From: Sabethes cyaneus
Taxonomy: Eukaryota; Arthropoda; Insecta; Diptera; Culicidae
DNA length: 64,000 nt
Assembly (NCBI RefSeq): GCF_943734655.1
Contig: NC_071355.1
Coordinates: forward strand, 58,651,449 to 58,715,448
Reading direction: 5' to 3'
Both the position numbers and the translations under genes were made by a program. Below are positions 55,635 through 64,000 of this stretch, piece after piece (the first letter of the stretch is position 1; each line of letters opens with the position of its first letter). The notes beneath the pieces were generated by a model. It saw only the letters and a program-made list of their open reading frames with translations. It had not been told where the DNA came from and searched no databases.

Positions 55635-56304
55635 TGAGTTCGGAAAGATTTTTACCTTTTGGAACGAGCTTCGTAACGTCTACAGTCTCATCGGTGTTAA
55701 GATTCATCTTCACAAGGTCCGCAATTTCCTTAACTGTTGCTTCAGGAGTGAAACCGGACAAATAAAGATGAAATTTTTTCTCTCGTTGGGAAGCAGCTAG
55801 TGGAATAGTTATGTCCGCAGCAATTTCCTTCGTTCCTTCGAATTTGTTTACAACTGGAATGGCATTGTTAGGGCTTTCATCTTCCTCATGCATACGACGG
55901 CGTTTTCGTGTAGCCTGTGCAGTGAACAGCTGATTATCTGGTAATGGTGATTGTGTATCTGATGTGAAGTTGTGTTGTAATATGGCGTTTATTTTGGCTG
56001 TGTTTTGCTCAATTTCACTCCGAAGCTCACGCAATATTTTGTTATGCTCTTCATTAACAAGCTGCAGTATATCCTTAGTCGATGACATTGTTTGGCGAAA
56101 ATTAACAAGCTTCATTAGCTTAGAGCAAGCATTGCACATACAGAAAATGTGAGATGATTTATTAATCTGGTCACGGGTCGCAGGAGTTAGATGGACGCAA
56201 TTCAGATGAAACGATGAGTTGCAAAAGCCGTTGCAGGTGATTGTATTGGTATCGGCACTCAGAAGTTCGTTGGCACAAGAGCAGCAAATTTTGTTTGCCT
56301 CCAT
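55635..56304 (-). pseudogene. LINE (family A) ORF1: zinc-finger/PHD-like protein, truncated
   Basis: Starts at ATG 56302-56304 (MEANKICCSCANELL). Residues 7-60 carry a Cys/His cluster of PHD type (CCSC, CNGFC, FHLNC, CMCNAC). Residues ~75-110 are a likely coiled coil (EEHNKILRELRSEIEQN). A basic KRRR patch follows, then FHLYLSGFTPEATVKEIADL near residue 178 and VTKLVPKGKNLSEL, a common C-terminal ORF1 domain. After SELT the sequence leaves the family at the BEL/Pao junction, so the final ~15-30 residues are lost. It sits upstream of ORF2 on the same strand, as in a two-ORF LINE. Confidence 0.8.
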
Positions 56305-56632
56305 TATATAGCGATCACAAAATTATTTAACCGAAAACACAGATTATATCACAAATTATAGCTCAAGCGAATGTACTCCAGAATATTCCGGTGCAGCAAT
56401 TGATGATGTACTCGATGAGATCAGTTAAATTAATTAAATAACGATATAACATAGAAAAAAGGCAGGAATTAGTACGATTCAAACAAAAGGACAACTGATT
56501 TGTTTACCTTACGATTCGAATATTTGAATCAATAGGATCAATAGGATCGTAGCAGCTGGCCCTGCAATTGTCCTATATTATTGGTTAATGAACAGCTGAG
56601 ATATCGCGATTGGCGTACAGCACCACCCACCG
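56305..56632. other. Probable 5' UTR/flank of LINE A
   Basis: Non-coding, between ORF1 and the Transib-like element. It contains GAATCAATAGGATCAATAGG, a small tandem duplication. The LINE 5' end is not defined. Confidence 0.4.
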
Positions 56633-57102
56633 CACAGTGGTCCGAAAGTCCAAAAAGCTGGCAGAAATGTCAAAACGATCTCCTAGAGGATAGGTGACTT
56701 CTGCGAAGTTGGTTGATATACTCAGGAGATCTATGTGATATCATTCAACTAGTGCTTAACCCTTAAATTATAAGTAAACTCTTTAATACACGTTATTACC
56801 ATAATATAATATTAATTATTGGTTAAGTTTTTCAGTAATGGTTGAGTTGATTTGATAACTCTCAGTTGTCTTATAAGGTACTGAAAGGTTGGATAACATT
56901 ACATTTTCATTTTATTGGATTGTTATCCAATAATTGCTTAAGTACTTTTTTATTGAAAGATTTTTTCACATTTCTGCGACTCATTCGATTTTCCCAGTAC
57001 ATTTGATTCAGCGTTCTAATTGCACCCGAATGGTTTTATAGACAAGCTATTTACTATTGAATAAATTTTCAAATAAAGAAATACATATAAAGTTCAAATT
57101 CA

Positions 57103-57195
57103 AAACAGACACTGATGAAGCCGGCAAGTCGTAGGCGAAATACGTATCGGTCTGACTAATGAAAGAACAAATAAAAATTAACCAGAAAAACTTTC
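57103..57195 (+). repeat. Conserved hairpin tail module, copy 2
   Basis: AAACAGACACTGATGAAGCC, GGCAAGTCGTAGGCGAAATA and CGTATCGGTC match the 16.65 kb copy with two or three differences, and both continue into an A-rich tail. The stem GCC-GC/GTAGGC is kept. Confidence 0.55.
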
Positions 57196-57312
57196 TTGTA
57201 ATTGCTTTGTTTGCGGCCTCTACTATGCCCTTGATTAATTAATATTAGACTTCTAGTTTCTTCCACTGAAAAGTATGAAATTATTTTTTTTCATATATTA
57301 TTTATTGTATTA

Positions 57313-57683
57313 CAGGTATACCTCGATATAAGACAGCCTCGTTATAAAACAACCTCGATATAAGACAATTCGATATAAGACAATTTTGTCTTATATCGAA
57401 ACAAATCCCTTTGACATAGCTGATAACGATACCAGAGCTGATTTTCCATTCTGAAATCGGTGCCATGAAGATGTTCATTATTTCAAAATAATCCCAATAA
57501 TAGTAAAAAACTAATAGTTCAAACAATAATAAATAGTTCAAAAACCGTAAACACATAACACAGAGCAAAACTGGCTACCGCTAATGCAATTTTTTTTTGA
57601 AAAAACCATGTTTCGATATAAGACAATTTCGATATAAGACAACTTTTAGAAATTATAAATTGTCTTATATCGAGGTATGCCTG
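57313..57683. mobile_element. pogo/Tigger-type MITE with TA duplication
   Basis: Left end CAGGTATACCTCGATATAAG and inverted right end CAGGCATACCTCGATATAAG, with TA on both sides (57311-12 and 57684-85). CGATATAAGACA words occur about seven times in both orientations, including a near-perfect 30-base palindrome at 57370-57399. The CAGG.ATACCTCGATATAAG terminus is typical of pogo-type elements; 371 bases, non-autonomous. It is inserted in the Transib-like element and so is younger. Confidence 0.88.
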
Positions 57684-58945
57684 TAGATATATTGATAATA
57701 ATTACGAATTCAGACTGGAGCATACATTAATGTAATGTAACATACAGAACGATAATTACACATCCATGATTAGTTTCGCTGTTTTGTCACATTTTGAATA
57801 CTTTTGATTACTTTTTGAATTAAACATTAGTTTTAGACCTTGTATATCCTTATCGTAAAGGGGTCTTCCATCTAAAATGCAAGCCTAATAATAAGATGTA
57901 ATGGGAGTATTATGTCTCCTGTAAATCCTGTTGAAATGAGCCTTTGCATCAGATGTGCCTTAGAAGCGCGTCATTCTGTTTCGATATTCCCGAAACAAAC
58001 TAAATTGTTGTTTTGCGCTACGAAGCTTTCTTTGAAGTATACTCCAAAATCAGTTTATTAAACTATATTAATGCTTGTCCCTTTCATTTTCACGATATCC
58101 TGGAATAATCAATGCAGAATAATCAATGCCTACTATCATATATTGAAACCATTGCAAGGATTATTCGTTAAAATCAAATTTGCTTACATGAATTCGTACA
58201 TCCTCTCTAAGATTTGTCTTTACTTTCTTAGTTGCAGAAAGTTGCAGGCAAATTTAGGTTTAATCGGTTCCTTACAAGTATACCTGCACACTAAAAGTAA
58301 TATGGCAGCGGAACTCGACGGGTTCCATAAGTTACGACTGTCAATTCGAAAGAGTTTAGATATTCGTCTTCATTTTTATCATAATCAAGCCAGACTCGGT
58401 GAACCAATAATATTTTAAATTAGTGTAACCTTCTCAATAATATTGAAATAGATGTCTTTCAACTAAATATGTCATTGTTTACGATATTTATGCAACGTTT
58501 GCTTCATACCTATAAGAAACAACTATACGTGTTTTTGAAAAGATTTCACCGGCTTAAATGTTATTCAACAAGTTCAGAAGGCTATAGCTTTTAGAAAACT
58601 AAGAAACGAACAACCAAAACAAGGATTTAGGCTCATATGGGTATGTAGAAGAACACTTTTGAGTTATTTGATCAATTAAAAATACTTGCAAAATGGGGTT
58701 TCTGCCAACTATTTTGATTTTCGGACCACTGTGCACCGGGTTATACAAATCTTTACTGTACCTACTTAGAAACTTGCTGCTAAAGCGCTATGAAGATTGA
58801 TTTACTAATACAATCAGAGCAATCATCGTAACCATTATTAAAAGATGATCACTAATTTCTCGTTAAGCTCATTTATGTTCAACTGAATAAAATAGGCGAC
58901 CCCTGATTAATCCGTTCCTTACCCTTTAGACCAAAAATATATTGG

Positions 58946-59030
58946 GTTGTGCAATGGCAGGTGAGAGTCGTACCCACGCGCTTTCGGTTGCCGGCCGAAT
59001 GTTTTACTGACTCAACTACTGCTGCACCCT
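58946..59030 (-). repeat. tRNA-like sequence, minus strand
   Basis: The minus strand reads GGGTGCAGCAGTAGTTGAGT (A-box-like TAGTTGAGTCAG) and later GGGTACGACTCTCACC (B-box-like GTACGACTC). Pairing of acceptor arms is poor, so it is taken as a SINE or tRNA relic. Confidence 0.45.
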
Positions 59031-59386
59031 TATATTAGGTAGTCGAAAATCCAATTTTGTCGTATTTTCCCAATTCTATTATTCCACACAAGCACCACAC
59101 ACTCGTCTTTGGAAACAATATAATTTTTGTATGATTGCTATTTGTTTCTGCCGTGGAGAAGATAGACTATTATTTACTCGATCAGTGCGGTAGAAACAGG
59201 CAGCCTTGTTGCCGAAGTCGCACAGACAAGTCTAGTTATTACCACCACACCCAACGGCACGTAGAGCTTTCGACCATCAAAGAAGACTTGCATGCATCTT
59301 CCAGGGCTAGAGTGTAAATCCACTTGATTACGGCAGCCACGTAGCCAGAGGTGGGGGCCCGGTGGCCCTATCTTGACTCCTATATA

Positions 59387-59579
59387 TACACTTAAAAAAA
59401 GCACCGAAATCGGTAAAATTTTGCCGAAATCTCAACAGTCGGCAACATTGTCGGTGGTGCATATCGACGTTTACGGATCTTTAGTAACATTTGGTGACAT
59501 ACAAAATTTTGCCGAACTGTCGGCTGTTGAGATTCTGGCAAAACAATTTCCGAATTCGGTCCTTTTTCCTAAGTGTGTA
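59387..59579. mobile_element. MITE with TACACTTA-type ends
   Basis: TACACTTAAAAAAAGCACCG and the inverted right end TACACACTTAGGAAAAAGGA lead into arms matching over ~60 bases (CCGAAATCGG, TTTTGCCG, ATCTCAACAG). TA at both edges suggests Tc1/mariner-type mobilisation. 193 bases, non-coding. Confidence 0.8.
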
Positions 59580-59689
59580 TTACTTTATATGCATAGTTTA
59601 CTGCTTATAACTATAATACATTGCAACACATTTAACGACAAAATATGCATATAAAACAGTTGATTTCCAGGGTATTTTGCCCGAACATG

Positions 59690-60890
59690 GATATCCGTCT
59701 GCTGGAGAGATAGGGGATTAAGTGATCGTTTGAGCGATAATAATATCCACATTAGAACCTATCGTAGCTCAAACATCGATTCTGACAACTACCTTTTGAT
59801 GGTTAAAGTACGTCAAGGACTTTCCGTTGTTACCAACATTTGGTACCGTCGACTGCCTTGGTACAATCTGGAGTAACTCAAATTACCTGAAGTCACCACA
59901 GAAAACCTCCAAAGCCTTGAGGCAGCCCTGTTGGATGAGGAAGAACTAAACGGAGCGCCTCTCGAGGACGTAGTGAATGGTTCGAAGAAGACGATGCCAG
60001 ACGAAAAGAATGCAGCGCGGGCGTCGACGTTGCAGCAGGGAACCCGTCAAAACGTGGAACGATAGAGACAGAAACGAATGTCTACACCAGTACGGTGGAT
60101 GTTGGAGATGTGCCGACTTTCATAATAGGTGAAGTATTCGAAGCCATCAAGTAGCTCAAAAACAACAAGTCCGCGGACAAAGCGGACAGCGGACGGAATC
60201 GCAGCGGAACTCATCAATATGGACTGGAATAGGTAAGCTACCTGTGTGCATCGGCTGATAGTCAAGATCTGGGAAACAGAACAGCTACCGGAGGAGTGGA
60301 AACTACCAGGCGATCACTATTCTCAACGCCGCCAACCAAGTACTTTCTCAGATCATCTTCCGCCGTCTGTCATCACTAGCAAGGAGATTTGTGGCACGTT
60401 ATCAAAACGGTTTTGTGAATGGGCGAATGACCGAACCTTTATGTTGCGCCAGATCCTCCAAAAGTGTCGCGAATACCAAGTCCCTACGCACCACCTATTC
60501 ATAGATTTCAAGGCCATGTGTAATACTATCGGTCATGAAAAGCTATGATTAAGGCCACGAATGATGGTGTACAGTGCTGTGTGAGAATATCGGGCCCGTT
60601 ATAAAGCCCGAAATACGAAGGAGACTTCGACATGGCGATGGTATTTCCTGCCTCTTGTTCAACATTGAGCAACAAGGTGTTATGAAATGTGCGGATTTTA
60701 ACATGCGGGACACAATCTTCAATAAATCCAATCAATTTATCTGTTTCGCTATCAACGTGGATGTTGGCGGAAGAACGTTTCAGCTAGTTGCTGACCAGTA
60801 TACCAAACTGAAGCAGTGAAGGTCGGATTAATGGTCAATTCGTTCAAAAACAAGTACCTGTTAGCAGGGGAACCGAGCACAATCCAGCTT
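59690..60890 (+). pseudogene. LINE remnant (family B), linker and RT
   Basis: Starts in the end of a nuclease domain (SNIDSDNYLLMVKVRQGLSV), passes LKNNKSAD... and the near-intact CLHRLIVKIWETEQLPEEWK. It continues with QNGFVNGRMTERTFMLRQIL, THHLFIDFKAMCNTIGHEKL (palm motif A), CVRISG, LRHGDGISCLLFNIEQQGVM, MRDTIFNKSNQFICFA and NKYLLAG. The catalytic ADD has become NVD in the segment after ICFA. Stops and frameshifts occur near 60150, 60240, 60330, 60545 and 60580. Confidence 0.85.
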
Positions 60891-60975
60891 GCATATGCGA
60901 TACAGAAACGTTCTTTATTTAGAAACAATTTTCCTACCTAAAAAGTTAAAAGTGTAGCAAGAAGCACCTCAAGCT

Positions 60976-61235
60976 TTACAACCGAAGGTCCTTCCAATCA
61001 ATTAATTTTTTTTGTGGTAAATCCAAAACCTTTAATGTTTCATATTGCAATCCTGCTGAGCGATTTACAACAATTTGACCATCAGACACTGTACGCGAAT
61101 CGGTCGAACCCATTTGTGGAAATAATATATGAAGAAGCAACTGCCGAACTGCAGTATGAAAATCGTATCTCACCCGTTTACTGGCAATTATACGATATAG
61201 TGCATAGCCAACGCGCACCTCAAGCTCGAAAAAGG
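60976..61235 (-). other. Exon-like open frame, uncertain
   Basis: A minus-strand frame ending in TAA at 60976 has protein-like composition (VRYDFHTAVRQLLLHILFPQ; GSTDSRTVSDGQIVVN). The plus strand over the same bases is also open, with a donor-like AAAAG/GTAAAC at its end (~61237). Strand, family and reality are unresolved. Confidence 0.25.
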
Positions 61236-61780
61236 TAAACCGCGCGCGTGCTCATTTTAACGAGCCGCTTGTTGGTAGCTTTTCTGCCGTTTGCTGAATT
61301 ATGCATTATTACAAAGAAAAATGGTCTGGTTTGCCTGTTGCAAGTGCAACTGCGATCTGCGCTGGCCATCTGCGCGAGCAGACCATTGCCATCGCGTCTT
61401 CCACGAAACGAATGCCGCTCGAGCTAGCGCCGCGCCGCCGCATGCCAAGCTAGCTGCCGGCGGACAGAATGGCGAAAGAAATAAGAGCATATCAATCCAA
61501 ATGGACAGTTCGCCGCACTCATCGTCCATCGTCACAAAACGTCCGGTCAAGGTTGGCTAATTAAAGCGGTGTGCTGTGCCATGCCAGTGCAGTGTACCGT
61601 TCGTTATGTTACCGAAATCTCTACTGGCGGCACTACAACCGCTCGGTGCTGCCGTTGCCGACCGACGCCGGCCACGTGCATCTAATAGACACAATGACGC
61701 GGGAGTATTTTGCAAATCTGTGAATATTTTAGCCCCTCAGCCTTCGTTGGTTTTGCAAAATTTACAACTTTAGTAGTTGT
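61236..61780. other. GC-rich, CpG-containing unique block
   Basis: Sharp rise in GC with many CpG and GCCG/CGCC words (GCTCGAGCTAGCGCCGCGCC). It holds an 80-codon plus frame from ATG 61321 (MVWFACCKCNCDLRWPSARA) ending at 61558, of unknown nature. It may be promoter or first-exon DNA. Confidence 0.3.
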
Positions 61781-63149
61781 TTTTAATGCTATAGTAGGAG
61801 GAGAGTACATCAAAGTTAACGAATCATGATGATTGCAATTTACTGTTCACTATTTTTTTCATATAGATATAAGATTAACAATCTTTTTCACTCAGCGTAC
61901 TCACTGAACACGTTCACAGAGTATGGAAGCGTAATCAGCCGGTTTGCATTTTGAAAGCATTTTAGTGCGTGCGATATTGCCTAACTGAAGGCTGAATGCT
62001 AACATAAATCGATTAGCGGTTTTATGGCAATGGGTAACTTTATGGTGGATGACTTGAACTGAGCTTAAAATAGCAAAAATTCCCAGTAGCGATTGAATGA
62101 TTACTTAATTCTTTCTATGACAGCTAAAAAATGTTTATGTAATAATAAATAGAACTCAAAACAATTCTTTAGGAAGACAGGTATCACCCAACTAAATTAT
62201 GCAAAAACTCTGAAAAATTATTAAAAACTCTCGTGTGAAACTATAACAAGTTTCAGTGTTGCAATGATCGAAAAATATAAAGGAATATTATATGTAAAAT
62301 GGCTTGTTATATAACCTGTAATGTTACTATACATTTTACTATTGCGACTGGAGAAATATGCCTCAAACCCGAAATCCTACTGTTTCGCTTTTATTTATTA
62401 ACACAAATTTACTTTAAACAGAACAGTAAGACACATTTTCACATCGTGCGTGTTACAATAAATTTTAGTGAATCCATTTTGTTTATATTTAGTTACATTG
62501 CGTGAGAATGAATTTACCTAAAAAGGAAACTTCACATAAATAGACATGCGAATTAATGTAAGCACCTGTATGAGACATGCAACCCACGGGACAACTGAAT
62601 CGATCATAACCAGCATCGCATGTATAACTATGTGCGTAGTATAAGTTCGTGTTGCGTAGTATCGATATTGCCTGAAGTGGTTTTAGCAGTTTTGTTTATT
62701 ACTTGCTTTTCATGTAATTCAACGCAGCGTGTTGTAGCTGGAATGGTAATAATAACTACCACTTTTGCAGCCATTGAAGCCGCTTAAGAATTGCATAATT
62801 TTTTTAGAGTTGGAAAAGGGTGGCACTCCTGTGCTGTAATACACACGTGTACCAAGCAAAATTGCTTTGCGCAGAAAATTTTATGTAGTCTTTTGTTCAA
62901 AATAGTGCTGATTACATTCCGTATTACGACAAAACCGCATTCAATTGCCCAGATTTCGCTTAAATAATGATATATTACCCTGGTCAATAATAGCAAAGAA
63001 AGATTATGATTTCATGATTTTATGAGTGTTTATTACGACTCTTACGCTATGGTTTTCCCATGAGAATTTTTTGAGCAAGACTTTAAATTAGAAGTTAATG
63101 TTAGCAAGTGTGTAAATCCGTTAATCCGTGTTATTTATTAATTCATCAC
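61781..63149. other. Intergenic, nothing recognised
   Basis: AT-rich, no frame above chance and no element ends found. Confidence 0.4.
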
Positions 63150-64000
63150 ATTAATAAATAGTACTGCTGCGAAGTCTCGAGTTCATGGATTAACTGCCAT
63201 AGCTGTGCTCGATCGACTATATAGAATGCTGCTTTGAAATTAATAAAGATTTTATGCAATGTTTCTGCAACATCTGTCAGATGGTAAAAGTCTGGTCTGC
63301 AGGTGCGCGAGCCCTCGTGAAGCTAGCCTGGTAATTTCCTACAAAACCCTGTGCTATCGGTGATAGCCGGCGTTACAGAACCTGGAACAGACCTTGTAGA
63401 CGACGTTTATTAGCGTTATGCCGCGATAGATGCAGCAGTCAAGCCGATCAGCCTTTTTGTAGTTTGTAGATGAGACAAACAACTCCTTCCATTCGTTCTT
63501 CCGGTTACTTCTCCTCGTTCCAAATCTTAAAACCTTTGTTATAGTATAACAAAGGTAAAAATAACCCAGTGTAGGGCCATTGCCAGCATTTCTTGGCCAT
63601 GTTTATAAAGCTCTGCTAGCAGGCCCTCCTTACCCTCCTTACCTCCTTACCTTCGGCAACCTTCTTAAAGATCAGGAGCTGGGATATTATTATCTCCCAT
63701 GGGCACTCCTAGGTTAACTTCCGTTTACTCTTCAGAAGAAGGCAGTGTCTCACTCAGCATTTGCACGTAGTTCTCAGCATATTGCAGGTTATCTTCTGCC
63801 TGATGTTCAGCCGAGGAGGGCGGCTTTGACGTGTCTGGTATACGGTGGACAGCTTTGAGCGCACATGTACTACTACTAGGTGATAGGCAGAGTCAATATC
63901 CGCACCTCGTTCGTGGTGTTAGAGAAGAACCGGCCATCGATGAGAATGTAGTCAATCTGGTTCATTGTACGTTGGTCAGGTGATCTCCAGGTGGCTTTGA
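63150..64000 (-). pseudogene. LINE remnant (probably family B), runs off the window
   Basis: The minus strand enters at the window edge in a nuclease domain (RGADIDSAYHLVVVHVRSKL, the D-HH block with a Tyr), passes a linker, then KKADRLDCCIYRGIT-like RT sequence, and reaches FKAAFYIVDRAQLWQLI (palm motif A) near 63220. Multiple stops and frameshifts. Similar to the 59.7-60.9 kb copy in the nuclease end and to the 43.3 kb copy in motif A. Confidence 0.75.

Larger units (their letters stand above)
56633..58733. mobile_element. Transib-like element with CACAGTG ends and 5-base duplication
   Basis: Left end CACAGTGGTCCGAAAGTCCA; right end, read inward, CACAGTGGTCCGAAAATCAA. The inverted match continues through TTGGCAGAAA over ~36 bases. 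CACCG flanks both sides (56628-56632 and 58734-58738), a GC-rich 5-base duplication. CAC-A/T-RTG ends with 5-base GC-rich duplications characterise Transib elements, relatives of the RAG1 recombinase system, and CACAGTG equals the RSS heptamer. The 2.1 kb interior includes a pogo-type MITE, a LINE-tail module and a 115-codon frame (58071-58418) without recognised motifs, so it appears non-autonomous or decayed. Confidence 0.7.

Overview
This is a gene-poor, repeat-rich piece of an animal nuclear genome, most likely a dipteran and probably a mosquito. The reasons are AT-rich sequence, a 54-base intron, a TATA plus initiator promoter, and a dense mixture of decayed RTE-like, CR1/Jockey-like, BEL/Pao, Tc1/mariner, hAT-type, pogo-type, Helitron/Helentron-type and Transib-like elements with many MITEs. 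The species assignment is inference. There are no bacterial-style operons, CRISPR arrays or rRNA genes, and no convincing functional tRNA.

Only two ordinary host genes are well supported. At 5.5-7.2 kb (+) a two-exon gene encodes a 522-residue secreted protein with a dibasic cleavage site, a ten-cysteine block and a proline-rich stretch; I do not recognise its function. At 34.6-35.9 kb (-) a single-exon gene encodes a 420-residue F-box/leucine-rich-repeat-type protein, with poly(A) signals just downstream and a 976-base inverted-repeat element starting 95 bases upstream of its ATG. Two or three short open frames (18.3, 44.4 and 61.0-61.5 kb) and three GC-richer, repeat-free blocks (15.4, 23.0-24.1 and 61.2-61.8 kb) might be exons or regulatory DNA, but only weakly.

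Layout. 0-5 kb: two foldback/palindromic inserts, a ~150-base repeat family, two mariner pseudogenes and an RTE 3' fragment. 7.8-13.9 kb: a degenerate TTCAAGTCCAATTT-type minisatellite field broken by an RTE copy, a DUF4806-like pseudogene and a 916-base insertion with a 23-base target duplication. 14-22.7 kb: a textbook hAT-type MITE with an 8-base duplication, an IS630/Tc1-type transposase pseudogene, another MITE and a LINE remnant. 23-26.5 kb: mostly unique sequence. 26.6-31.1 kb: a LINE carrying a nested RTE insertion (13-base target duplication) that itself carries a MITE, while the LINE carries a second MITE. 31.1-32 kb: a long hairpin element. 38.2-40.3 and 46.7-49.5 kb: Helentron-like elements with internal tandem repeats, the second pair fused head to head. 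40.4-41.7 kb: a Tc1-like element with ~225-base inverted repeats. 42-43.6 kb: an inverted-repeat element enclosing a LINE fragment. 52.2-56.3 kb: a LINE whose ORF2 is still fully open while its ORF1 is broken by a BEL/Pao fragment. 56.6-58.7 kb: a Transib-like element with CACAGTG ends and a 5-base duplication. 59.4-64 kb: another MITE and LINE remnants, one running off the window end.

I did not find a new enzymatic or defence system. The most informative signals are the layered insertion history, the CACAGTG-ended element, the head-to-head Helentron pair, the intact LINE ORF2 and the unrecognised secreted cysteine-rich protein.
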